Assembly: GCF_000380165.1 (NCBI RefSeq)
Contig: NZ_KB904659.1
Span: forward strand, 36,813 to 100,812
Direction: 5' to 3'
Source: Wenjunlia vitaminophila DSM 41686
Lineage (GTDB): Bacteria; Actinomycetota; Actinomycetes; Streptomycetales; Streptomycetaceae
DNA: 64,000 bases
Numbering within the stretch: the stretch's first letter is position 1; every line of letters starts with the position of its first letter. The notes under the pieces were generated by a model that was given only the letters and a program-made list of their open reading frames with translations, made no database searches and was not told where the DNA came from. Both the position numbers and the translations under genes were made by a program. This document shows positions 44,234 through 52,805 of this stretch, one piece after another.

Positions 44234-44497
44234 TCAGGCGCGGCCCACCAGCTCGTACCCGGCCTCGTCGACCGCGGCGCGCACCGCCTCGTCGTCCAGT
44301 GCCCCGGTGGCGGTGACGGTCACCCGGCCGCTGCTGGCGTCGGCCGTCACCGAGGTGACCCCGACCAGCGCGGACAGCTCCGCGCCCACGGCGTTCTCGC
44401 AGTGGCTGCAACTCATGCCCGAGACGGTGTAGACGATGGTGGTGGGTGCGGCGGCCGGCGTCGTGGTCGCGGGGTCCGCGGGGGTCGGGTGGGACAT
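44234..44497 (-). CDS. copZ: Copper chaperone, CopZ-like heavy-metal-associated domain
   Basis: An 87-residue protein with a 20-residue Thr/Ala/Pro-rich lead and a single HMA domain. The metal motif GMSCSHC places cysteines at 30 and 33, and the rest follows the beta-alpha-beta-beta-alpha-beta pattern (VTSVTADASSGRVTVTATG). It would shuttle Cu(I) in the cytoplasm, usually to a CopA ATPase, which is not in this window. The ATG at 44497 has GGAGG five bases upstream. A CsoR-like operator lies just upstream, which supports copper control. Confidence 0.9.
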   Translation of the reverse strand: MSHPTPADPATTTPAAAPTTIVYTVSGMSCSHCENAVGAELSALVGVTSVTADASSGRVTVTATGALDDEAVRAAVDEAGYELVGRA

Positions 44498-44533
44498 GGG
44501 TACCTCCGTGCTTGGCGGGAAGTCGATGCCTGA

Positions 44534-44554
44534 GTATGCCCCCCAAGGGTATGG
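44534..44554. promoter_or_regulatory. CsoR-like copper operator
   Basis: GTATGCCCCCCAAGGGTATGG contains near-palindromic arms ATGCCC (44536-44541) and GGGTAT (44547-44552), resembling the G/C-rich TACCC-N-GGGTA operators of the CsoR family. Its edge is about 37 bases upstream of the CopZ start codon. Nothing else in the 44498-44819 gap is clear, apart from the ribosome site before DedA. Confidence 0.55.
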
Positions 44555-44819
44555 AAGTTCCGAGTGGCGTGGGCGGTGTGTCGCCTTTCCCGAGGGGGTC
44601 CGTGGGAATGCGACCAGGGGTGGAGGCGTTGGGCCCGAACGTACGGCCGAGGTAGGTCCCGTCGTCATCCCTGAGTACGGGATGCCCGGACACCACCCCA
44701 GGTTTGGCTGAAATCGATTGACGTGGCCTTTTTGGGACGCCAGCGTGGACACGTCGGACCTGGGTGCGACCGGCACGCACCGGACGAACACCCGCCACGG
44801 ACGGGGGAAGAGGGGGCCA

Positions 44820-45836
44820 ATGAGTTGGCAGTCATGGCTGTCCGATCTCTCCGCCGTGGACGTGACCGAACCCCTGGCCGCGCACCTGGCCGGCAACACC
44901 CTGGTCGCCTACGGCATCCTCGGGGCCACCACGCTGCCCCCGCTCGTCCCCAACTCGGCGATCCTGGTCACCGGGGGCGTGCTGGCCGCCCAGGGGCGGC
45001 TGAACATCGTTGCCGTGCTGGCCGTGGTGGCGCTGAGCGCCCTCCTGGGGGACATGCTGATCCACCGGGGTGGCGCGGCGATGAACCAGGGGGTGGTGCG
45101 CCGGGTGTACCGACGCCCACGGCGCAGAGCGCTGATGGAGTGGACGGCGCAGCGGATGGACCGGCACGGGGTTCCGTTCGTGATCGCGTGCCGCTTCCTG
45201 CCCAGCGGGCGCCTCTTCGGTGGGCTCACCGCCGGCGTGGTGCGCTTCCCCACGCGCCGCTACCTGCTGGGTGTGCTGATCGCGGAGATGGTCTGGGCGA
45301 GCTACTCGGTGGGCCTGGGGTACTTCGGCGGTCAGGCCACGTCCAGTTCGATGTCCGCCGTGGTGCTGGGGATCGGGGTTTCCTCCCTGGTGGCGGCGGT
45401 CGGCGCGGTGGCCCAGTGGGCCGCCCGCCGCGGCGACCGGCACCCACGAGGCCCGGTCCCCGGCACGTCGCCGCCCGGCCACACACCCCCGGCCTCCCGT
45501 GGTGGTGAGCCACTGCCCGCAGCGGGGGCAGCACCTGACGCCCCCCAGGCACCCGAGGCCTCCGGAGCAGGGCCCGCCCGGACGTCCCCGCAGACGGTGC
45601 CACCGGACACCGGGGGGAGCCCGGGGTCGCCCTCGAGCGCAACGGGGTCCGCCACCCCCGACCGCGTTCAGCTCCCCCGCCCGCCCGGCCCGCACGCCGT
45701 GGCGCCCCGGACGGGCACGTGCCCCGGGGCGGGGATCGGGTCGGGGGCGGCCGGCCACCCTCCCCGGGAGGCGGCCGTCGGATGCGCGCGGACCCGGACG
45801 CGTTGCACCGGCCGCTTCCCCTCGTACCTCCGTTGA
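44820..45836 (+). CDS. DedA-family membrane protein with long Pro-rich tail
   Basis: A 338-residue protein. Residues about 15-200 form the DedA/SNARE-associated domain with several hydrophobic helices and the family motif CRFLPSGRLFGGLTAG. DedA proteins act in lipid (undecaprenyl phosphate) flipping and envelope homeostasis. From about residue 205 a roughly 130-residue Pro/Gly/Ala-rich tail follows, with no domain and a composition expected of noncoding high-G+C frames; the original stop may have been lost. The ATG at 44820 has AGAGGGGG upstream. Confidence 0.82.
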   Translation: MSWQSWLSDLSAVDVTEPLAAHLAGNTLVAYGILGATTLPPLVPNSAILVTGGVLAAQGRLNIVAVLAVVALSALLGDMLIHRGGAAMNQGVVRRVYRRPRRRALMEWTAQRMDRHGVPFVIACRFLPSGRLFGGLTAGVVRFPTRRYLLGVLIAEMVWASYSVGLGYFGGQATSSSMSAVVLGIGVSSLVAAVGAVAQWAARRGDRHPRGPVPGTSPPGHTPPASRGGEPLPAAGAAPDAPQAPEASGAGPARTSPQTVPPDTGGSPGSPSSATGSATPDRVQLPRPPGPHAVAPRTGTCPGAGIGSGAAGHPPREAAVGCARTRTRCTGRFPSYLR

Positions 45837-45978
45837 GCCACGGCCCCGCCGGGATCGGGGAGCCACCGACCGGGCCGCCTCTGGTCCCGGGGGTGCTCCC
45901 GGCCAACCCGGCTGCGTCGGCCGGGGAGGGAGCCGCAGCGGGCAACGGACGAACCGGTCCGGGCAGCGACGGAGTTCA

Positions 45979-46434
45979 GTGGGCCTGGGACGGCCGAGTG
46001 GCCGTGGGCACACACCCACGTGCTGCCGGCTCGGGCCCCGCCGGTCCCTGGCCGGCGGCCCCGGTTTCCTGGTGTCCGCCCCGCCGGGCGCCACCCGGGC
46101 CGGGGCCCAACCGACAACCGCCGACGGCTACCGGCTGGACACGTGGACCCGGGCCGGCGTCGCCCGCACCCTGGTCCGCACCGCCGACGGCGCCTTCGCC
46201 GCGCGCGGCCAGGCCGCCATCACCGGCCCCGTGTTCGTCGTCGACCAGGTCGAGACCGATCCCGCTCACCAACGCCGTGGTCTGGGTCGCCTGGTGAACC
46301 ACGTGCTCGCCGACCTCGCAGCCGGCCGGGGCGCCACGGCAGGTGTGCTGGTCGCGACCCCGCGGGGCCGGGCTCTGTACGAGACGGTGGGATGGCGCGT
46401 GCTGGCCCCGCTGACCGGCGCCGTCCGGAGCTGA
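45979..46434 (+). CDS. GNAT C-terminal domain, probably truncated
   Basis: Only the C-terminal half is convincing. From about 46130 the frame encodes ARGQAAITGPVFVVDQVETD, DPAHQRRGLGRLVNHVLADL and GVLVATPRGRALYETVGW, the acetyl-CoA loop and end of a GNAT enzyme. Family members I know have an N-terminal half of about 100 residues, which I cannot find in any frame here. The GTG at 45979 with a GGAG upstream would give 151 residues, but the first 40 are low complexity. It may be a decaying gene. It follows the over-long DedA tail. Confidence 0.45.
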   Translation: MGLGRPSGRGHTPTCCRLGPRRSLAGGPGFLVSAPPGATRAGAQPTTADGYRLDTWTRAGVARTLVRTADGAFAARGQAAITGPVFVVDQVETDPAHQRRGLGRLVNHVLADLAAGRGATAGVLVATPRGRALYETVGWRVLAPLTGAVRS

Positions 46435-46594
46435 GGCCGGCCCGGTACCGGATCGGGTTCACGTCGGCCGCGCACACCGCGCCCTCCGGAGGGCCACCTT
46501 GACCCGGATCGACGGACGGTGAGGTATGAGGATGTGTCCGGAGCAGGCTCGATAGTCGTTCGCTCGGCGTGTAGTCGTCTGGCAGAGTCGTGCG

Positions 46595-47095
46595 ATGCAC
46601 GAGACTCCCGAGGACCTGGAACGGCTTCAGCGCCTGATCGATTCTTCGTACGCGTCGGCTGGCGCCCACCTGCGCTCGATCGTCACCGCTGATCGACGGC
46701 TCGACGCCGCGGGCGTGGTCGCCGAGATGGGCTCCATGCGCGTGATGGCCCTCGCCACCACCACTGCCAGGGGGGAGCCGCGGGTCGGGCCCGTTGACGG
46801 GCTGTTCTACCGGGGACGTCTGCACTTCGGCTCGGGCGCTGATTCCCTACGCGTTCGGCACCTGCGTGCCCGTCCCGCTGTCTCGGCTTCGGTCATCGAC
46901 GGTGAGCGGCTCCAGATCACCGTGCACGGCACGGCGCGGGAAGTGAGTCCGGCTCAGGAACCAGGGCTGGAGGCGTTCCTGATCTCGGTGTACGGGCGCG
47001 AGGCATGGGGGAGCTGGATGCGGGACCTGCCGTGGGCCCGGATCGAGCCCGACCGGATGATCACTTTCCGCAGTTCGACCGCGGGCGAACGGTAG
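46595..47095 (+). CDS. Pyridoxamine 5'-phosphate oxidase-fold protein
   Basis: A 166-residue split-barrel flavin-binding protein. The core is MRVMALATTTARGEPRVGPVDGLFYRGR (about 49-76), followed by LHFGSGADSLRVRHLRARP, which resembles FMN/F420-binding proteins of the PNPOx-like group. The function could be F420-dependent reduction or stress-related flavin chemistry; the sequence does not decide. The N-terminal helix (PEDLERLQRLIDSSYASAG) is an addition to the minimal fold. The ATG at 46595 lacks a strong ribosome site. Confidence 0.8.
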   Translation: MHETPEDLERLQRLIDSSYASAGAHLRSIVTADRRLDAAGVVAEMGSMRVMALATTTARGEPRVGPVDGLFYRGRLHFGSGADSLRVRHLRARPAVSASVIDGERLQITVHGTAREVSPAQEPGLEAFLISVYGREAWGSWMRDLPWARIEPDRMITFRSSTAGER

Positions 47096-47218
47096 CGGGA
47101 CGTGATGGCGCCCTGCCGCAGCCACTGGTGGACGACCGCGACGAGGACGGCCGCCGCGGCGCGGACCGTGAGCAGGCACCGGCCGCCCGTCGCGCGGCCG
47201 GGCCGGTGTGGTCCCGCG

Positions 47219-47413
47219 TCATCCACGTACGCGGTTGCTGGGGCGCTGGGCGCTCCAGTCCCGGATGGTGTCGGCGTACCAGAACGGCCTGCCGCCCTCC
47301 ACCAGGTCGGGCGGGGGCAGGTGCCCGTGCTTGCGGTACGAGCGGACGGTGTCCGTGCGGACCCGGATATGAGCGGCGATCTCAGCGTAGGACCACAGCG
47401 ACCAGTCGGACAT
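47219..47413 (-). CDS. Small HTH DNA-binding protein
   Basis: A 64-residue protein consisting almost entirely of one winged-helix/excisionase-like fold (SYAEIAAHIRVRTDTVRSYR, then FWYADTIRDWSAQRP). Similar stand-alone proteins are common in Streptomyces and have no assigned role. A strong ribosome site (GGGAGGTG) precedes the ATG. No integrase, attachment site or phage gene is nearby, so an excisionase role is not supported. It lies downstream of hrpA on the same strand, 277 bases after its stop. Confidence 0.75.
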   Translation of the reverse strand: MSDWSLWSYAEIAAHIRVRTDTVRSYRKHGHLPPPDLVEGGRPFWYADTIRDWSAQRPSNRVRG

Positions 47414-47690
47414 TCACGCACCTCCCAGGGCGGGGCCGGCAGGACGGCGGGGGCCGTCGGGGACGGCGCGGCAGGGACGACGGACGCTCACGGAGGGTCG
47501 CCGGTCGGCCGCGCTCGGTGCGACAGCCTGCCGTGCCCGTCCGACGGGCGAGCCGGCGGCGACGGGCTGTACCGAGGCTGTGACGTGATGCCCGAGTAAT
47601 GGTGACAATTGGCGATGAAAGCCAAGGACTCCAGTTCGCTGACCCACTCGTGCGTGCGATGGGCCGGCCCTCGTCGGCCTCCTGTCGCCC

Positions 47691-50600
47691 TCAGCCGGGC
47701 AGGCTGTCGATCGCCTTGGTGATCCGTTTGTCCGAAACCGGATAGGGCGTGCCGAGGCCCTGGGCGAAGTAGCTCACCCGCAGTTCCTCGATCATCCAGC
47801 GGATGCGCGACAGCTCGGGTCCCGGCGGGGTGCCCGGTGGCAGCTTGTCCACCAGCCGCTGGTACTCCTGCCACATGCGATCCACCTTGGCGGTCAGCTC
47901 CCGGTCCCGCTGGGGCCCGTTGGGCAGGCGCTCGAGGCGGTGCTCCACCGCCTTGAGGTAGCGCAACACGTCGGCCAGCCGCTCCCAGCCGGTGGCGGTG
48001 ACGAATCCCGGGTAGACCAGGCCGGCGAGCTGCTCGCGGATGTCGGTGAGCGCGGGCACCAGCGCCAGGCTGGTGGTCCCCTTCATCCTGCGGTCCACCC
48101 GGTGGGCCACCGCGAGCACGCTGGCCACCTTCAGCACCGTGTCGGCGGCCACCTGGTACAGCTCGGACCGCACGTGGTCCCGCAGCGCGGCGAAGCCGGC
48201 GGCGTCCCAGGCGGGGCCGCCGCGGTCGGCCATGAGCCTGTCCACCGCGCAGGCCACGCAGTCCTCGAACAACGCGTCGGTGGACGGGTAGGGGCTGTGG
48301 CTCAACGCCAGCTTCGCCTGGGTGCCCAGCCGTTGCTGGATGGACTTCACGGGGGAGTTGACGGTGAGCAGCAGCAGTCTCCTGGTGCCCCGCCACATCG
48401 CCTGTTGCTGCTCCTGCTCCGTCGGGTAGATCCGCACGGCCACCGAGTCGCCCTCGTCGGCGAGCGCGGGGAACCCCTTCATGGTGTGCCCGTCCCGCCG
48501 CTCGGTGAAGGTGCGCGGCAGCTCCCCGAGGTCCCAGCTCCGCAGGCCGGTGCGGACGAACCCCGGGGCGGCGGCGGTCATCGCCTCCCTGGTCCTGGGG
48601 GCGAGGCGCAACCGGAGCGCGGCCAGGTCCTTGTCCTCGCCGAGCCGCCGGTGACGGCCGTCCACCACCCGGAACGTGATCCGCAGGTGGTCCGGCACCC
48701 GGGACGGGTCCCAGGCGTCGGACGGCACCACCACGCCCCTGAGGGACCTCAGGGCGCCCGCCACCGCGTCGGTCAACGGCCCCTCGCCAGGGGTGAGCCG
48801 GGACAGGACCGCCCGCGCCACGTCCGGCGCCGGAACCAGGTTGCGCCGGATCGGCTTGGGCAGCGACCTGATCAGCGCGGTCACCAGTTCTTCGCGCAGC
48901 CCCGGGATCTGCCAGTCGAAGCCCTCGGCGCTGACCTGGTTGAGCACCGCGAGCGGGACGTGCACGGTCACCCCGTCCGCCTCGGTGCCCGGCTCGAACT
49001 GGTAGGTGAGGCGCAGCCGCAGGTCCCCCTGCACCCAGTGGTCCGGGTAGTCGGCTTCGGACACGTCGCCGGCCCGCTCGCTGATCAGCATCGACTTCTC
49101 GAAGGCCAGCAGGTCCGGCTGCTCGCGGCGGGTCTTCTTCCACCAGGAGTCGAAGTGCCGGGCGGAGACGACCTCGCGGCCCACCCGCTGGTCGTAGAAG
49201 TCGAACAGCGTCTCGTCGTCCACCAGGATGTCGCGGCGGCGTACCCGGTGCTCGAGGTCCTCGACCTCCTCGAGCAGTGCGCGGTTCTCGTGGAAGAACG
49301 CGTGGTGGGTGCGCCACTCGCCCTGGACCAGGGCGTGCCGGATGAACAGCTCCCGGGACAGCTCCGGGTCGATCCGGCCGTAGGAGACCTTCCGACCGGC
49401 CACCAGGGGCACCCCGTAGAGGGTGACCTTCTCGTAGGCCATCACCGCGCCGCGGTCCTTCTCCCAGTGCGGCTCGCTGTAACTGCGCTTCACCAGGTGC
49501 TGGCCGAGGGTCTCCGCCCACTCCGGTTCGATCCTGGCCGCCACCCGCCCCCACAGCCGGGAGGTCTCCACCAGCTCGGCGGCCATCACCCACCGCGGTG
49601 GCTTCTTGAACAGCGACGACCCGGGGAAGACGGCGAACCGCGCGCCCCGGGCGCCCAGGTACTCCCGCTTCTCCGGGTCCATCAGACCGATGTGCGACAA
49701 CAGCCCGGCCAGCAGCGACTGGTGCACCCGCTGGGCGTCCGCCGGCGCGGCGTCCTCCAGGGCTATCCCCAGGGCCCTGGCCGTGGAGCGGAGCTGGCTG
49801 TAGATGTCCTGCCACTCCCGCACTCGCAGGTAGTTCAGGAACTCCGCCTTGCACAGCTTGCGGAACTGGTTGGAGGACAGTTCCCGCTGCTGCTCGCGCA
49901 GGTGGTTCCAGAGGTTCAGGAAGGCCATGAAGTCCGACGCCTCGCCGTCGCCCGCGGCGGTGAACCGGCGGTGCTTCTCGTCCGCGGCCTGCTGCTTGTC
50001 CACCGGCCGCTCCCGCGGGTCCTGGATGGACAGCGCCGCGGCGATCACCATCACCTCGTGCACGCAGCCGTTCTCCTCGGCCGCGAGCACCATCCTGGCC
50101 AGCCGGGGGTCCACCGGGAGCTGCGCCAGCTTGCGGCCCAGGGGGGTCAGCCGGCGGCGCGGGTCCTGCTCGTCGGTGTGGAGGGCGCCGAGCTCCTCGA
50201 GGAGCTGCACCCCGTCCTTGATGTTGCGCCGGTCGGGGGGCTCCACGAACGGGAACGCGGCGATGTCGCCGAGGCCGATCGCGGTCATCTGGAGGATGAC
50301 CGACGCGAGGTTGGTGCGCAGGATCTCCGGGTCGGTGAACTCCGGGCGGCCGAGGAAGTCCTCCTCGGAGTACAGGCGGACGCAGATGCCCTCGGAGACC
50401 CGGCCGCAGCGTCCCTTGCGCTGGTTGGCCGACGCCTGGGAGATCGCCTCGATGGGGAGGCGCTGCACCTTGAGCCGGTGGCTGTACCGGGAGATCCGGG
50501 CGGTGCCCGGGTCGATCACGTACTTGATGCCGGGGACGGTCAACGAGGTCTCCGCGACGTTCGTCGCCAGGACCACCCGGCGCCCGGTGTGCCGCTGGAA

Positions 50601-51614
50601 GACCCGGTGCTGTTCGGCCGCGGACAGCCGGGCGTACAGCGGCAGCACCTCGGTGTTGCGCAGGTTGCGCTTGGCCAGCGCGTCGGCGGTGTCCCGGATC
50701 TCCCGTTCCCCGGAGAGGAAGACCAGGATGTCGCCCGGCCCGGCGGCGCAGAGCTCGTCCACCGCGTCCAGGATCGCCTGGACCTGGTCGCGGTCCTCCT
50801 CCTCGGCGTCCTCGGACACCAGCGGCCGGTAGCGGACCTCGACCGGGTAGGTGCGTCCGGAGACCTCGATCACCGGGGCGCCGTCGAAGTGCCGGGAGAA
50901 CCGCTCCGGGTCGATCGTCGCCGACGTGATCACGACCTTGAGGTCGGGGCGCCGGGGGAGGAGCTGTTTGAGGTAGCCCAGGATGAAGTCGACGTTGAGG
51001 CTCCGCTCGTGCGCCTCGTCGATGATCAGTGTGTCGTACCGGGTGAGCATCCGGTCCTGCTGGAGCTCGGCCAGCAGGATGCCGTCCGTCATCAGTTTGA
51101 CCAGGGTGCTGTCGCCCACCTGGTCGGTGAACCGCACCTTCCAGCCCACCGCGCCGCCCAGCGGGGTGCCCAGCTCCTCGGCGACCCGCTCGGCGACGGT
51201 CCGCGCGGCGATCCTGCGGGGCTGGGTGTGGCCGATCACCCCGCGGACGCCGCGCCCCAGCTCGAGGCAGATCTTGGGGAGCTGGGTGGTCTTGCCGGAG
51301 CCGGTCTCCCCGGCCACGATCACCACCTGGTGGTCCCGGATCGCGGCGAGGATCTCGTCCTTCTTCTGGCTGACCGGGAGCTGCTCGGGGTACCTGATCT
51401 CGGGCACGGCTGAGCGCCGCCGCTCCAGCCGCGACTCGGCGGCGGCGACGGCGGCGGCGATCTGCTCGGCCGCGGCCCGTTGCCGGGACCCGTCACCCAT
51501 CCGGCGGACGCCGGCGATCCGGCGGCCGAGGCGGTGTTGGTCCTGCGGCATCAGGTCGGGCAGGCGCGCCTGGAGATCAGCGAGCAGGTCCGGGGTGGCG
51601 AGCGGGGTACCCAT
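47691..51614 (-). CDS. hrpA: ATP-dependent RNA helicase HrpA
   Basis: A 1307-residue DEAH-box RNA helicase of full family length. Motif I GETGSGKT is at 102-109, motif II DEAH at 199-202, motif III SAT at 231-233, and motif VI follows in QRKGRCGR. After the RecA-like core come the helicase-associated, OB-like and DUF3418 regions typical of bacterial HrpA. In other bacteria it resolves stalled ribosomes on mRNA; that role is inferred here. The ATG at 51614 has no strong ribosome site. A SpoU-type methyltransferase gene lies 57 bases upstream on the same strand, so they may be cotranscribed. Confidence 0.94.
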   Translation of the reverse strand: MGTPLATPDLLADLQARLPDLMPQDQHRLGRRIAGVRRMGDGSRQRAAAEQIAAAVAAAESRLERRRSAVPEIRYPEQLPVSQKKDEILAAIRDHQVVIVAGETGSGKTTQLPKICLELGRGVRGVIGHTQPRRIAARTVAERVAEELGTPLGGAVGWKVRFTDQVGDSTLVKLMTDGILLAELQQDRMLTRYDTLIIDEAHERSLNVDFILGYLKQLLPRRPDLKVVITSATIDPERFSRHFDGAPVIEVSGRTYPVEVRYRPLVSEDAEEEDRDQVQAILDAVDELCAAGPGDILVFLSGEREIRDTADALAKRNLRNTEVLPLYARLSAAEQHRVFQRHTGRRVVLATNVAETSLTVPGIKYVIDPGTARISRYSHRLKVQRLPIEAISQASANQRKGRCGRVSEGICVRLYSEEDFLGRPEFTDPEILRTNLASVILQMTAIGLGDIAAFPFVEPPDRRNIKDGVQLLEELGALHTDEQDPRRRLTPLGRKLAQLPVDPRLARMVLAAEENGCVHEVMVIAAALSIQDPRERPVDKQQAADEKHRRFTAAGDGEASDFMAFLNLWNHLREQQRELSSNQFRKLCKAEFLNYLRVREWQDIYSQLRSTARALGIALEDAAPADAQRVHQSLLAGLLSHIGLMDPEKREYLGARGARFAVFPGSSLFKKPPRWVMAAELVETSRLWGRVAARIEPEWAETLGQHLVKRSYSEPHWEKDRGAVMAYEKVTLYGVPLVAGRKVSYGRIDPELSRELFIRHALVQGEWRTHHAFFHENRALLEEVEDLEHRVRRRDILVDDETLFDFYDQRVGREVVSARHFDSWWKKTRREQPDLLAFEKSMLISERAGDVSEADYPDHWVQGDLRLRLTYQFEPGTEADGVTVHVPLAVLNQVSAEGFDWQIPGLREELVTALIRSLPKPIRRNLVPAPDVARAVLSRLTPGEGPLTDAVAGALRSLRGVVVPSDAWDPSRVPDHLRITFRVVDGRHRRLGEDKDLAALRLRLAPRTREAMTAAAPGFVRTGLRSWDLGELPRTFTERRDGHTMKGFPALADEGDSVAVRIYPTEQEQQQAMWRGTRRLLLLTVNSPVKSIQQRLGTQAKLALSHSPYPSTDALFEDCVACAVDRLMADRGGPAWDAAGFAALRDHVRSELYQVAADTVLKVASVLAVAHRVDRRMKGTTSLALVPALTDIREQLAGLVYPGFVTATGWERLADVLRYLKAVEHRLERLPNGPQRDRELTAKVDRMWQEYQRLVDKLPPGTPPGPELSRIRWMIEELRVSYFAQGLGTPYPVSDKRITKAIDSLPG

Positions 51615-51671
51615 ACACGGGCAAGGATAGGCATGGGAGTGCGTGGTCTGGCCACCGCATTTCCCCGTGGC

Positions 51672-52499
51672 TCAGCGCGCGTCGGCCGCGCGGCGTTGGC
51701 GGGCCGCCTCGTAGAGCACCACCGTGGCGGCGTTGGCCGCGTTGAGGGAACTGGCGGAGCCGGTCATCGGGATGCCGACCAGGTGGTCACAGTGCTCCCG
51801 CCAGGCCGCGCTCAGCCCGGACGTCTCGTTCCCGACGAGCAGCAGCACCGGACCGGTCAGGTCGAACCCGGCGACGTCCACGTCGCCCCGCTCGTCGGTC
51901 CCCACCACGGCCACCCGCCGGCCGCGCGCCCGTTCGCCGTGCAGCCAGGCCAGCACCTCGCGGTGGGAGGGGCTGCGCACCACCGGCACCGAGAACAGCG
52001 AGCCGGTGCTGGCCCGCACCGCCTTGGGGTCGTACACGTCCGCCGCGTGCCCGGCCACCACCACGCCGTGGGCGCCGAAGGCGTCGGCCGAACGCACCAG
52101 GCTGCCGATGTTGCCCGGCTGGGTGGGGCGGTCGAACGCCACTCCGAGGAAGTCCGAGGGGACGGGTATCCGGGAGAGCTCGTCCGGGGGCATCCCGACC
52201 ACCGCGAGCACCTCGGGCGCCCCCTCCTGTTTCTCGCCCAGCTCGGCGAGCAGCTCCGGCGCCATGGCCACCCGCTCGGCGGTCACCCCGTCCAGCAGCT
52301 CCTCGGCCCACCGGGACAGCGGCCGGTCCCCGTCGTACAGCACCGCCGAGACGGTCCAGCCGCACCGCACCGCCATGGTGATCGGTCGCACGCCCTGGAC
52401 CAGGAACTCCCGTGCGCGCTGCCGCTTGCCGCGGTTGTGCAGCAGCGCCTGCCACTGCTGGAACCGCGCGTTGCGCGTCGTGACCCGCCGTACCGCCAC
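51672..52499 (-). CDS. SpoU/TrmH-family RNA methyltransferase
   Basis: A 275-residue 2'-O-methyltransferase with the knotted SpoU fold. The three motifs are present: motif 1 DRPTQPGNIGSLVRSADAFG, motif 2 VLLLVGNETSGLSA and motif 3 IPMTGSASSLNAANAATV. The N-terminal RNA-binding part includes FLVQGVRPI. The target, an rRNA or tRNA position, cannot be told from sequence. The GTG at 52499 has GGGGAG six bases upstream. It precedes hrpA on the same strand. Confidence 0.9.
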   Translation of the reverse strand: MAVRRVTTRNARFQQWQALLHNRGKRQRAREFLVQGVRPITMAVRCGWTVSAVLYDGDRPLSRWAEELLDGVTAERVAMAPELLAELGEKQEGAPEVLAVVGMPPDELSRIPVPSDFLGVAFDRPTQPGNIGSLVRSADAFGAHGVVVAGHAADVYDPKAVRASTGSLFSVPVVRSPSHREVLAWLHGERARGRRVAVVGTDERGDVDVAGFDLTGPVLLLVGNETSGLSAAWREHCDHLVGIPMTGSASSLNAANAATVVLYEAARQRRAADAR

Positions 52500-52578
52500 C
52501 CGTGCTCCCCACCGAGGTCGTCCCCGTGTCGTGGACCTGCGGGCAGGGTACCGGCAGCCGGAGTTCCCGCCGGGAAGG

Positions 52579-52592
52579 TCTATTTGTAGACG
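52579..52592. promoter_or_regulatory. Palindrome upstream of the double peptidase
   Basis: GTCTA-TTTG-TAGAC is an inverted repeat with a four-base centre, about 214 bases before the protease start. It is followed by the close repeats TTGGCCA and TTGGCTA at about 52595-52611. The setting suggests an operator or activator site, possibly for the adjacent regulator at 56423. The rest of the 52500-52805 gap is unassigned. Confidence 0.4.
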
Positions 52593-52805
52593 TTGGCCAG
52601 TGTTGGCTATGCCGCACCGCTTCCGTGGGGCTCGGGGCCGGGCCTAGAGTTCTGCGACTGGGCCCGGCTATTCATGCTCACGTCAAATTCGCCCTCCCTG
52701 TCGTTGTTCCTCCGGCCGGGGCCCCGCACGGCCAGGCGCGTGGTGGGCGGCGCCTGGCGCTCGGAGCAACGGCGCTCCGGGCTTCCTCTCCACAAGGAGC
52801 TGGTG

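Noticed and set aside
47219..47413. Excisionase of an integrated element
   Set aside because: No integrase, replication gene or attachment-site repeat is near, and similar small HTH proteins are chromosomal in Streptomyces.
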